Shown here: piece by piece, positions 1-7,883 of the stretch | Layout: each line of letters opens with the position of its first letter | Position numbering within the stretch: position 1 is the first letter of the stretch | NCBI RefSeq assembly: GCF_016862915.1 | Contig: NZ_BONW01000013.1 | Location: 558,001 to 622,000, forward strand | Direction of reading: 5' to 3' | Length of the DNA stretch: 64,000 nt | From: Plantactinospora endophytica | GTDB lineage: Bacteria; Actinomycetota; Actinomycetes; Mycobacteriales; Micromonosporaceae | Made by a program: the position numbers and the translations under genes | The notes under the pieces: model-generated | What the model was told of the DNA's origin: nothing | The model's input: the letters and a program-made list of their open reading frames with translations, nothing else | The model's database searches: none

Positions 1-845
1 TCGCCGGCCCGGACGGCGCGGACATCCCACTGTCGATCTTCAGGCCCGCTGGGCTCGACCAGGGTGCGGCGGCACCCTGCGTCTACTGGATCCACGGCGG
101 CGGGATGATCATGGGGGATCGCTTCTCCCAGCTCGACATCCCGCTGGAGTGGCTCGACCTGTTCGGCGCGGTCGTGGTCTCGGTGGACTACCGACTCGCA
201 CCCGAGGTCACCGGCACGACCCTGGTCGACGACTGCTACCACGGCCTGCTCTGGGTCACCGAGCACGCCGACGAACTGGGGATCGACCCGGCCCGCGTCG
301 TCGTCGCGGGTGCCAGCGCCGGAGGTGGTCTCGCCGCCGGGGTCACGCTGATGGCCCGCGACCGCGGGACCGCCGCCATCGCCGCCCAGGTCCTCATCTG
401 TCCCATGCTCGACCACCGCGACCGCACCACCTCCAGCCGGCAGTACTCCGGCGGGCCCGGGGTCTGGACCCGGGAGATGAACCGGTTCGGCTGGCGGTCG
501 GTGCTCGGCGACCTCGCCGACGGGGAGGTGCCCGGATACGTCTCGCCCGCGCTGGTCGAGGACCTGTCGGGTCTGCCGACCACCTATCTCGACGCCGGCA
601 CGGCCGAGGTCTTCCGGGACGAGGACGTCGAGTACGCCAGCCGGATCTGGGCGGCCGGCGGCCAGGCCGAACTGCATGTCTGGGCCGGCGGCTGCCACGG
701 GTTCGACGCCCTGTACCCGCAGGCGCGGATCTCGGCCGCCGCCCGCCGGACCCGCAACGACTGGCTCGCCCGGGTCCTCGATCCGGTCGCCGGCTCGGCC
801 GTGCCTGTCCAGCCCTTCGCCGGGCGGGACCGGACCGCAGCGTGA
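1..845 (+). CDS. Alpha/beta-hydrolase of the hormone-sensitive lipase (HSL) type, 5' truncated
   Basis: The gene enters from outside the window; the open frame runs from base 3 to the TGA at 843-845. The visible part has the HSL oxyanion motif HGGG (His codon at 93-95), the nucleophile elbow GASAGGG (Ser codon 315-317), the acidic residue region DAGTAEVFRDED and a C-terminal HGF histidine, so the Ser-Asp-His triad is complete. Family members hydrolyse short acyl esters or lactones in the cytoplasm; the substrate cannot be told. An internal ATG at 105 lies after HGGG and is therefore not the start. The next gene is on the opposite strand. Confidence 0.85.
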   Translation, partial: AGPDGADIPLSIFRPAGLDQGAAAPCVYWIHGGGMIMGDRFSQLDIPLEWLDLFGAVVVSVDYRLAPEVTGTTLVDDCYHGLLWVTEHADELGIDPARVVVAGASAGGGLAAGVTLMARDRGTAAIAAQVLICPMLDHRDRTTSSRQYSGGPGVWTREMNRFGWRSVLGDLADGEVPGYVSPALVEDLSGLPTTYLDAGTAEVFRDEDVEYASRIWAAGGQAELHVWAGGCHGFDALYPQARISAAARRTRNDWLARVLDPVAGSAVPVQPFAGRDRTAA

Positions 846-927
846 TGCGACAGCGAGCCTCGGGTACCCCGCCCGTCGACGGTGTGGAAGTCGATGCCGA
901 AGTCGGTGGCCGGGGCGGCAGCCGTGC

Positions 928-1536
928 TCAACTGGCTGGGTACGGCTGCGCGGTGAGCAGGTGCGCCAGGTGTGCGGCGTTGGTGGCCAGCGTCCTGGTC
1001 GCCTTGCCGGTGGTGTCGGACTTCGGCCCGGCGTCGCGGTAGTCGGTACCGCCCATGGCCTCGCCGACCCAGTAGGTGGACGCGGCGGCGGCGACGCTGA
1101 ACCCGACGTCGTTCAGAGCCTGCAACACCTCGGCGGTGACGTGGTGCGCGCCGTCCTCGTTGCCGACCACGGCCACGGCCGCGACCTTGCCGTAGGTGCG
1201 CAGCCGGCCCTGCTCGTCGGTCTCCGACAGTTCGGCGTCGAGGCGTTCCAGCACCATCTTGCACACGCTGGACGGCTGCCCGAGCCAGATGGGCGTGGCG
1301 ACGACCAGGATCTGCGCCTTCATCAGCCTGTCCCGGATGGCCGGCCACCCGTCGCCGTCGCCCTCGTCGGTGGAGACCCCGAACCGTACGTCGTGGTCCA
1401 CCACCCGGACCAGGTCGCCGTCGACGTCGTGGTCGGCCAGTGCCGCGAGTACCTCCCGACCCAGTAGTTCCGCGCTGGACGGCGCGGGGGAGGGCTTGAG
1501 CGTGCAGCAGAGCACCAGTGCACGGAGAGTACCCAC
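928..1536 (-). CDS. NADPH-dependent FMN reductase / flavodoxin-like protein
   Basis: About 202 residues. After an N-terminal beta strand (LRALVLCCTL) comes a Ser/Pro-rich phosphate-binding loop, then VVATPIWLGQPSS, typical of flavodoxin-fold NAD(P)H:FMN reductases, and the flavin-loop segment VVGNEDGAHHV. Predicted role: reduction of flavin or a quinone-like substrate in the cytoplasm. The GTG at 1536 is chosen because GGGGTGGA lies just upstream; the frame stays open to 1602 but that extension lacks family character. It is divergent from the YjbR-HhH gene and tail-to-tail with the HSL hydrolase. Confidence 0.8.
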   Translation of the reverse strand: MGTLRALVLCCTLKPSPAPSSAELLGREVLAALADHDVDGDLVRVVDHDVRFGVSTDEGDGDGWPAIRDRLMKAQILVVATPIWLGQPSSVCKMVLERLDAELSETDEQGRLRTYGKVAAVAVVGNEDGAHHVTAEVLQALNDVGFSVAAAASTYWVGEAMGGTDYRDAGPKSDTTGKATRTLATNAAHLAHLLTAQPYPAS

Positions 1537-1651
1537 AGGAATCCACCCCTGACTCGATCGATTTTTCGGTACCCCGGTGCTGCTACCCCGCTCGTCCGGC
1601 ACCGAACCGTCGGGCCCGCCGATCCCCGGGGCGGGGGAGTGGGGGCGTTCG

Positions 1652-1657
1652 TATACT
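1652..1657 (+). promoter_or_regulatory. Candidate -10 box (TATACT) upstream of the YjbR-HhH gene
   Basis: TATACT matches the sigma-70-like -10 consensus at 5 of 6 positions, inside an otherwise very GC-rich gap, about 80 nt before the ATG at 1740. No good -35 hexamer is visible 17-18 nt upstream. Confidence 0.35.
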
Positions 1658-1739
1658 GCTCAGCCCGGGCGCGTCGGGACCTCCACCGGCAGCCGCCCGG
1701 GCTGACGGAGGAGACCGGCGAGCATTACGAGGTGGACCC

Positions 1740-2282
1740 ATGACGACCCTCGCGCACCTGCGCAGGACCGCGCTCGCCCTGCCCGGGACGGCTCAGCGGG
1801 GCAGCCGTCCCGGCCCGGTCGAGTTCACCGTGCACGACCGCTGGTTCGCCTCGGCTGGCGAGAACGGGCACCTGCTACTGCACCTTCCCGGCCCCGAGGC
1901 GGACGAGCTGCTGGCGGCCCACCCGACCGGCGGGCGGCTGACCCGTGGCGCCGCACCGGTCGGCGTACGCGTGCCGCTCGGTGACCTCGACGGCCAGCAG
2001 CTCAACCACTGGGTACGCCGTGCCTGGCTGGCCCGGGCACCGAAGCGGCTCGCCGCCCGGGTCGCTGCCGCCGACAGCGCCGTTCCCGGAGCGGTCGGTG
2101 ACCTGCCGAAGGCCATCGGACGGCCGGCCACGCGGGCACTGACCGGCGCCGGCATCACGACTCTCGACCAGGTGGCCGAGCTGACCGAGGCCGAACTGCT
2201 GGCGATGCACGGGGTCGGCCCGAAAGCCGTCCGGATTCTCGGCGAGACGCTCGGCGCGACCGGACGTGCGTTCAACGGCTGA
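1740..2282 (+). CDS. MmcQ/YjbR-family protein fused to a helix-hairpin-helix domain
   Basis: 180 residues. Residues 1-110 read as an MmcQ/YjbR fold (EFTVHDRWFASAGENGHLLL, then VPLGDLDGQQLNHWVRRAW). Residues about 118-172 are a different domain, with DLPKAIGRPATRALTGAGI and LLAMHGVGPKAVRILGETL, a helix-hairpin-helix of the kind found in DNA-repair proteins and the RNA polymerase alpha C-terminus. YjbR-only members are usually about 115-120 residues, like the second copy at 14437-14790, so this is a domain fusion. GAGGTGG just before the ATG supports the start. Function is unknown; DNA binding is inferred. Confidence 0.75.
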   Translation: MTTLAHLRRTALALPGTAQRGSRPGPVEFTVHDRWFASAGENGHLLLHLPGPEADELLAAHPTGGRLTRGAAPVGVRVPLGDLDGQQLNHWVRRAWLARAPKRLAARVAAADSAVPGAVGDLPKAIGRPATRALTGAGITTLDQVAELTEAELLAMHGVGPKAVRILGETLGATGRAFNG

Positions 2283-2475
2283 CCGCGACGGCCCTGGCGT
2301 CCACCGTGGCCGGAACGCCTCCGCGTACCCGCGCCGACGTCGACGACGACGCAAATCACGGTGACCCTCGCAGACCGGACGGATAGGTTCGGGAGATCGA
2401 CAGGTACGGGCACCGGCGGCAGGCCGGGGCGGGAGCGGCCGGTCCCGGCGCGACGGGGCGGCAGAGGGAGTGAGC

Positions 2476-3186
2476 GTGGCGCAGCGCAGGGCACTTGTGG
2501 TTCGCGGCGGGTGGGAGGGACACCGACCGGTCGAGGCGACGGAGTTGTTCATCCCCTTCCTCGAAAGCAACGGCTATGCCGTCCGGGTCGAGGGGTCGCC
2601 GGAGATCTACGCCGACGCCGCCGAGCTGGCCGGCACCGACCTCGTCGTGCAGTGCGTGACGATGTCGCAGATCAGCCCGGAACAGGTGGCCGGGCTGTGC
2701 GCGGCGGTCGTCGCCGGCATGGGCTTCACGGGCTGGCACGGCGGGATCGCGGACTCGTTCCGCGCGTCGTCCGACTACCTCCACCTGGTGGGCGGCCAGT
2801 TCGCGACCCATCCTGGCAAGGAACCGTGTGAGCGGCAGGGCGGCGAGGAGGACAACTTCCTACCGCACACGGTGCGGCTCACCGACCTCGGCCGGGAGCA
2901 TCCGATCACCGCCGGGATCGAGGACTTCGACCTGGTCACCGAACAGTACTGGGTGCTGCACGACGACCTCGTCGACGTACTCGCCACCACCACCCATCCG
3001 ACCCGGGAGTGGCAGCCGTGGCACCGGCCGGTCACCTCGCCGGCCATCTGGACCCGACGCTGGGGCGCCGGGCGGATCGTCGTGACGACTCCGGGGCACA
3101 GCCTCGACGTGCTGGAACATCCGAGCGTTCGTACCGTCATCGAAAGGGGGATGCTGTGGGCGACCCGCACGGCATCGGCATCGTAG
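2476..3186 (+). CDS. ThuA-like domain protein
   Basis: 236 residues with the glutamine-amidotransferase-like ThuA fold: VVRGGWEGHRP near the N-terminus, GFTGWHGGIADSF in the centre and a late VTTPGHSLDVLEHPSV. ThuA proteins accompany sugar dehydrogenases in sugar or polyol breakdown; their biochemical role is not settled. The GTG at 2476 has GAGGGA at a sensible distance; a GTG six bases earlier is too close to it. The stop overlaps the start of the following Gfo/Idh/MocA oxidoreductase by 31 nt, which indicates translational coupling and a joint role. Confidence 0.8.
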   Translation: MAQRRALVVRGGWEGHRPVEATELFIPFLESNGYAVRVEGSPEIYADAAELAGTDLVVQCVTMSQISPEQVAGLCAAVVAGMGFTGWHGGIADSFRASSDYLHLVGGQFATHPGKEPCERQGGEEDNFLPHTVRLTDLGREHPITAGIEDFDLVTEQYWVLHDDLVDVLATTTHPTREWQPWHRPVTSPAIWTRRWGAGRIVVTTPGHSLDVLEHPSVRTVIERGMLWATRTASAS

Positions 3187-4274
3187 GGCTCGGGGTCATC
3201 TCCCGCGCGTACCTGGACACGCTCGCCGGCCATCCGGGAGTGCGGGTCGTCGCGGTGGCCGACCTGGACGCCGCCCGGTCGGCGGCGGTCGCCGCCGCGC
3301 TGCCCGGCACCGAGGCGCTCAGCGTCGAAGGGCTGCTCCGGCATCCGGACGTGCGGACGGTGCTGAACCTGACGATCCCCGCCGCGCACGCCGAGATCTC
3401 GCTCGGCGCGATCGACGCAGGCCGGAACGTCTACGTCGAGAAGCCGCTCGCCGCCACGTTCCCGGACGGCCGCTCGGTGGTCGAGCGGGCCGGTGCGGCC
3501 GGCGTCCGGCTCGGCTGCGCGCCGGACACCGTGCTCGGCACCGGTATCCAGACGGCGCGTGCGGCGGTCGACGGCGGGCTCATCGGCCGCCCGATCTCCG
3601 CGTCGGCCGTGATGGTCACGCCGGGGCACGAGCGCTGGCATCCGCACCCCGACTTCTACTACACCGAGGGCGGCGGCCCGCTGCTGGACATGGGGCCGTA
3701 CTACGTCTCCGCGCTGGTCCAGTTGCTCGGGCCGGTGCGTGCGGTGGTGGGTGCCGCCAGTCGGCTGCGCGCCGAACGGGTCATCGGCTCCGGTCCGCGC
3801 GTCGGCGAGCGCATTCCGGTCGAGGTGGACAGTCACGTCACCGGGGTACTCGAACACGTCGGCGGCGCCCTCTCCACCATCACCACCAGCTTCGACGCGG
3901 TCGCGACCACGGCCGCGCCGATCGAGGTGCACGGCGAGACCGGCACGCTGGCCGTACCCGATCCGAACCGGTTCGACGGCGAGGTCCGGCACTTCGCGCT
4001 CGGCGGTACCGGATGGCACGTCCTCGAACCGTCGGCGGGCTACGTCGGCGCGTCCCGGGGGATCGGCCTGGTCGACCTCGTCGACGCCGACGGGCAGCGC
4101 CCGCCCCGTGCCGGTGGCGAGTTCGGGCTGCACGTACTCGAGACGATGACCGCGCTGCTCCGGTCCGCCGCCGAGGGCCGGCGGATCGAGCTGACGACGG
4201 TGGCGGAGCGGCCGGTACCGGTACCGCTCACCCGGCCCGAGGAGTGGGCGGCACCGCGCACCTCCGGCCACTGA
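3156..4274 (+). CDS. Gfo/Idh/MocA-family NAD(P)-dependent oxidoreductase
   Basis: 372 residues. The N-terminal Rossmann fold shows GIGIVGLGVISRAYLDTL and VVAVADLDAA; the family motif VEKPLA is present (YVEKPLAATF), followed by the C-terminal alpha/beta domain with GGGPLLDMGPYYVSALVQLL. Members oxidise or reduce hydroxyls of sugars, inositols and related compounds. The GTG start at 3156 follows AAAGGGGG and puts the glycine motif at the usual distance from the N-terminus. It overlaps the ThuA gene, so the two very likely form one sugar-modifying operon; no transporter for it is visible nearby. Confidence 0.85.
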   Translation: MGDPHGIGIVGLGVISRAYLDTLAGHPGVRVVAVADLDAARSAAVAAALPGTEALSVEGLLRHPDVRTVLNLTIPAAHAEISLGAIDAGRNVYVEKPLAATFPDGRSVVERAGAAGVRLGCAPDTVLGTGIQTARAAVDGGLIGRPISASAVMVTPGHERWHPHPDFYYTEGGGPLLDMGPYYVSALVQLLGPVRAVVGAASRLRAERVIGSGPRVGERIPVEVDSHVTGVLEHVGGALSTITTSFDAVATTAAPIEVHGETGTLAVPDPNRFDGEVRHFALGGTGWHVLEPSAGYVGASRGIGLVDLVDADGQRPPRAGGEFGLHVLETMTALLRSAAEGRRIELTTVAERPVPVPLTRPEEWAAPRTSGH

Positions 4275-4282
4275 CCCCGGCC

Positions 4283-4338
4283 CGCCGACCGGGTGCGTCC
4301 GATGCTGTGCCGGCAGCGTCGGGCGCACCCGGTCGGCG
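4283..4338. terminator. Long hairpin between convergent genes
   Basis: A perfect 15-bp inverted repeat (CGCCGACCGGGTGCG at 4283-4297, its complement at 4324-4338) encloses a second imperfect stem (CCGATGCTG / CAGCGTCGG). It lies 8 nt after the oxidoreductase stop and before the ChaA stop, so it can act in both directions. No U-run follows, as is common in high-GC actinomycetes. Confidence 0.7.
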
Positions 4339-4384
4339 CCAGGTCGGCACCGGAGCTGCCGCGCCGACCGTCCGGGCCGCTCCG

Positions 4385-5596
4385 TCAGGGGTTGGTGGCG
4401 AGGAAGAGGAACGCCGCGCAGAGCGACAGGTGCACGGCACCCTGCAACACCGTGGCGCGGCCGGGCATGACGGTCAGGATGCCGACCCCGGCGGTCAGTC
4501 CCAGCAGCACGATCTGGGTGGAGCCGAGCCCGAGCACCAGGGGGCCGTCGAGCCAGATCGAGGCGATCGTGATGGCCGGGATGGTCAGCCCGATGCTGGC
4601 CATGGCCGAGCCGAGGGCCAGGTTGAGACTGATCTGCACCCGGTTGCGCCGGGCGTTGCGTACGGCGGCGATGGTCTCCGGCAGCAGGATCAGCAGGGCG
4701 ATGACGACGCCGACGACCGTGTGCGGCAGGCCGGCACCGGTGACCGCAGCCTCGATCGTCTTGGACTCCACCTTGGCCAGCCCGACCACCGCGACGAGGG
4801 CGGCGACGAGCAGCCCGAGACTGATCAGCGTGGTACGCGTGGACGGGGCCGCCGCGTGCGCGTCGTCCACCGGCGTGGCGTGCACGGGCATCCCGTCCAC
4901 CGATGTGGCGCCCACCGGCGTGGCCTGCCCGGGTGTGGCGTCCGCGCCCGGCGTTCCGGTGGAGGCGCCCCGCGACGCGGTGTGGTGGTCCACCGGCAGG
5001 AAGTAGTCCCGGTGCCGGACGTTCTGCACCACGACGAAGAGGGCGTAGAGCACCAGCGACGCCACGGCGGCGAACGCCAGTTGGGCCCCGGTGAACTCCG
5101 GCCCCGGGGTGCCGGTGGTGAAGGTGGGCAGGACCAGGCTGAGCGTGGCCAGGGTGAGCACGGTGGCCAGCGCCGCCCCGGTGCCCTCGGCGTTGAACGC
5201 CGCCACGCCGCGCCGGGCGGTCGCCACCAGCAGGGCCAGTCCGACGATGCCGTTGCAGGTGATCATGACCGCCGCGAAGACGGTGTCCCGGGCCAGCGAA
5301 GCCGTACCGGGGCCGCCGGAGACCACCAGTGTGATGATCAGCCCCACCTCGATGACGGTCACCGCGACCGCGAGGATCAGCGAACCGAACGGCTCCCCGA
5401 CGCGGTGTGCGACGACCTCCGCGTGGTGCACCGCCGCGAGTACCGAGCCGGCCAGCAGGATCACGACGACGACCTCGACCGCTGCGGGCAGGCTGCGTCC
5501 CCAGACCGCGACCAGGGCCGCCACCGCGAGCAGTGGCACTGCGCCGGCCGCGCGATCGATCGAGGTACCCGAGGTGGTTGCCGGTGGCGGTGTCAA
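4385..5596 (-). CDS. ChaA-type Ca2+(Na+)/H+ antiporter
   Basis: 403 residues, about 11 hydrophobic segments in two halves. The first half has AEVVAHRVGEPFGSLILA followed by VTVIEVGLII, and the second half VVIALLILLPETIAA; the conserved acidic residues E of GEPFG and E of PETIAA are those of the CaCA cation-exchange family. Predicted to expel Ca2+ or Na+ across the plasma membrane in exchange for protons. The TTG start at 5596 follows GAAAGGGA with a 5-nt gap. The cytoplasmic loop between the halves is swollen by an imperfect repeat rich in VGATS/VHATPV units, made by a coding minisatellite at about 4868-4945. Confidence 0.85.
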   Translation of the reverse strand: MTPPPATTSGTSIDRAAGAVPLLAVAALVAVWGRSLPAAVEVVVVILLAGSVLAAVHHAEVVAHRVGEPFGSLILAVAVTVIEVGLIITLVVSGGPGTASLARDTVFAAVMITCNGIVGLALLVATARRGVAAFNAEGTGAALATVLTLATLSLVLPTFTTGTPGPEFTGAQLAFAAVASLVLYALFVVVQNVRHRDYFLPVDHHTASRGASTGTPGADATPGQATPVGATSVDGMPVHATPVDDAHAAAPSTRTTLISLGLLVAALVAVVGLAKVESKTIEAAVTGAGLPHTVVGVVIALLILLPETIAAVRNARRNRVQISLNLALGSAMASIGLTIPAITIASIWLDGPLVLGLGSTQIVLLGLTAGVGILTVMPGRATVLQGAVHLSLCAAFLFLATNP

Positions 5597-5819
5597 TGCG
5601 ATCCCTTTCGGTGCCGGTTAACGCCCCTTTTGGGAGTACCCGGCCATTACACCACCCGCCGCCCCCGCCGGTGCCGGGCAACGCGATCGGTGGTGCTGGC
5701 ACCACTGCCTCGGCGCCTGATCCTCGCCTGGTCCTCGCCCGACGCGGCTGGCGCGCCGCCGCAGGCGGTGGTGGGTCAGGCTCGACCGGCGGTCCACAAC
5801 TCCGGCGCGCGGTCGCGGC

Positions 5820-6956
5820 TCAGGAGGCCGCCGCGCGCAGGGCCCAGAAGTTCGACCTGTACTGGTCGTGGATCGGGGCGGACTCGATCCGCAGCAGCGC
5901 CTCGTCGTTCTCCCGCAGCGCGGCGGTGGTGTAGTTGTGGCTGCCGGTCATCACCCACTTGCTGTTCCGGGTACCGGCGTAGGTCCCCTCGACCAGCATG
6001 TACTTGGAGTGCACGATGTAGTCGCCGCTGATCCGGTAGAGCACGATCCGGGGGTGGCCGCTCAGGATGTCGAGCACGTCGGCGTCCATCGTGGTGTAGA
6101 CGACCTCGATCCAGCACTTCTGGTCGGCCAGCGCGCGGAGTTCGTCGGCGATGCCGTTGCGACTGAAATACCACATCCCGATCCGGATGATCGTCCGTCC
6201 GGTCTCGGTGCCGACCGTGGTGTTGCCCTCGCAGGTCACGTTCTCGTTGAGCATGTTGTAGATCGTGTCGCTGGTCTTGTCCGACCCGGCCCGGGGAAAG
6301 AAGTACGCCTTCGCGTTGCCGCTGCCGACCGTGCGGTAGTAGTCGCTGTTCTTCGCCTTCGCCGCCAGGTCGTCGAAGTAGTCGAGGTAGGCGGTGTAGA
6401 GGCCGGCGTTCCCGACCAGGGTGACCGCGTTGTTCCAGTACCCCGTGGAGTTGCTGGCGGTCAGGTTGGCCGAACTCTGCACCACCACGTTGGTCGAGCC
6501 GGAGGTGCTGGAGAAGAGGAAGAACTTGTTGTGCATGATCGGCGTGTTGACGGTGCCGATGCAGGCGGCACTCTGGGTGCAGAAGGTCAGCCACGACCGG
6601 TTGGCCCGGTTGGTGCCCAGCACCGCCCGCATGGTGTCCACCGCCGGGTACTGCTCCGACAGGTGGTCCAGCACCAGCCGTACGTTCACGCCCCGGTTGT
6701 GCGCCGCCACCACGTCGTCGGCGACCGGGGCGGACGTCCAGTGGTACATCGCGATGGAGATGGTCGAGCCGGCCGGGGCGCCCTGGACGAGCCCTCGGAC
6801 GTGGTCGACGATGCGGTTCTGCTCGGCGGCGACCGTCGGGTTGTTGAAGATCGCCCCGCTGGCCACGGCACCGGCCGCCGGTGCTGCCGGAAGGACCAGC
6901 CCGGCGCCCACCAGGGCGACCGCCGTCACCGAACCGACCATACGACGTAGGGACAT
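5820..6956 (-). CDS. Secreted phospholipase-D-like protein
   Basis: 378 residues. A signal peptide (basic MSLRRM, hydrophobic core, AAPAAGA cleavage region) is followed by two PLD half-domains, each with an HxK motif: HNKFFLFSS with downstream SSANLT, and HSKYMLVEG with GSHNYT. The usual HxKx4D aspartate is replaced by Ser in the first and Glu in the second. Members cleave or transfer phosphodiester bonds of lipids or nucleic acids; here the product acts outside the cell. ATG at 6956 has a GGAGG five bases upstream. The preceding alpha/beta hydrolase ends 44 nt upstream on the same strand and may be cotranscribed. Confidence 0.82.
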   Translation of the reverse strand: MSLRRMVGSVTAVALVGAGLVLPAAPAAGAVASGAIFNNPTVAAEQNRIVDHVRGLVQGAPAGSTISIAMYHWTSAPVADDVVAAHNRGVNVRLVLDHLSEQYPAVDTMRAVLGTNRANRSWLTFCTQSAACIGTVNTPIMHNKFFLFSSTSGSTNVVVQSSANLTASNSTGYWNNAVTLVGNAGLYTAYLDYFDDLAAKAKNSDYYRTVGSGNAKAYFFPRAGSDKTSDTIYNMLNENVTCEGNTTVGTETGRTIIRIGMWYFSRNGIADELRALADQKCWIEVVYTTMDADVLDILSGHPRIVLYRISGDYIVHSKYMLVEGTYAGTRNSKWVMTGSHNYTTAALRENDEALLRIESAPIHDQYRSNFWALRAAAS

Positions 6957-7000
6957 TTCCGCCTCCGAGAGCGTTCGACACCGAAGCTGGGCATCGACGA

Positions 7001-7699
7001 TCATGCCAGGTCGGACCGGAGGATCTCGTCGACCAGTGCGGCGAACCGCTCCGGGGCGGCCAGGTAGGGCGAGTGCCCGCCCGCGAGCCGGCGCCTGGTG
7101 GTGGCCCGGGCCGACATCTTCTCCTGGTGTACGGGCCGGAGCGCACGGTCGTCCGCGCAGACGACGTACGTCGACGGGATGTCCCGCCAGGCCGCCGTCG
7201 TGACCGGGTCGGTGAAGGAGCGGAGGCTCTGCGCGACGAGCCCGTCCAGGGCTTGGCCGGCCGGTGCGTCGGGCATGTCGTGGTAGAGCGCCACCCGTGG
7301 GTTCCTGATCAGCGGGAAGGTGCCGCTGGTGTCCTCCGGCGTTGCCAGACGGTGGAAGGTGAAAATTGACTCGCCCTCGTCGAGCAGATAGGCGGCGACG
7401 AAGACGAGTCGCGTGACCCGGGTCGGGTCCGCCACGCCCTGGGCGGTGGGGACGCCGCCGTACGAGTGGGCGAGCACGGCCACCGGGCCGTCGACGGCGG
7501 CGACCTCCCGGCGGAGCACCTCGGCGTCGTCGTACATCGACGCGGTCGGTGCGGGTTCCCGGCCGGCGCTCGGCAGCGCGGGTACCCGGGTCTGGTAGCC
7601 CAGCCCGGCCAGCGCCTCCCGGGTGGCGTCCCAACTCGACGGCCGGTGCCAGGCGCCGTGCGCGACGACGATCGTGGGCCGACCATCCGGACGGCTCAT
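7001..7699 (-). CDS. Alpha/beta-hydrolase (EstC/salicylate-esterase-like)
   Basis: 232 residues. TIVVAHGAWHRPSSWD carries the oxyanion HGAW motif, AVLAHSYGGVPTAQGV the nucleophilic Ser, and RRLAGGHSPYLAAPERF the catalytic His at the C-terminal end. This compact lid-poor type includes esterases and hydroxynitrile-lyase relatives. The ATG at 7699 has GGGAGG seven bases upstream. Predicted cytoplasmic, as no signal peptide is present. It stands first of two minus-strand genes, before the PLD-like gene, and diverges from the secreted SGNH esterase. Confidence 0.8.
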   Translation of the reverse strand: MSRPDGRPTIVVAHGAWHRPSSWDATREALAGLGYQTRVPALPSAGREPAPTASMYDDAEVLRREVAAVDGPVAVLAHSYGGVPTAQGVADPTRVTRLVFVAAYLLDEGESIFTFHRLATPEDTSGTFPLIRNPRVALYHDMPDAPAGQALDGLVAQSLRSFTDPVTTAAWRDIPSTYVVCADDRALRPVHQEKMSARATTRRRLAGGHSPYLAAPERFAALVDEILRSDLA

Positions 7700-7883
7700 C
7701 CGGGTACCTCCCGAGGACCAGCGGTAGCGGGGATGTGGGAAAACTCTTCCACACCGCCGTCGGCCTCCACCCGTGGAGTCGCGGCAATCCATCGACATAT
7801 GCGATTCTCTACCGGGCGGCCCGGCTCGCTACCCGGGTCCGGAGTGCCCGTGCCCGCCTCGTCGGCACCGGAAGGGGAATCTC

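Noticed and set aside
2775-5705. A 976-codon minus-strand open frame across the ThuA, oxidoreductase and antiporter genes.
   Set aside because: Its translation is Arg/Gly/Pro-rich without motifs, as expected from an antisense frame of GC-rich genes, and it overlaps three well-supported genes.
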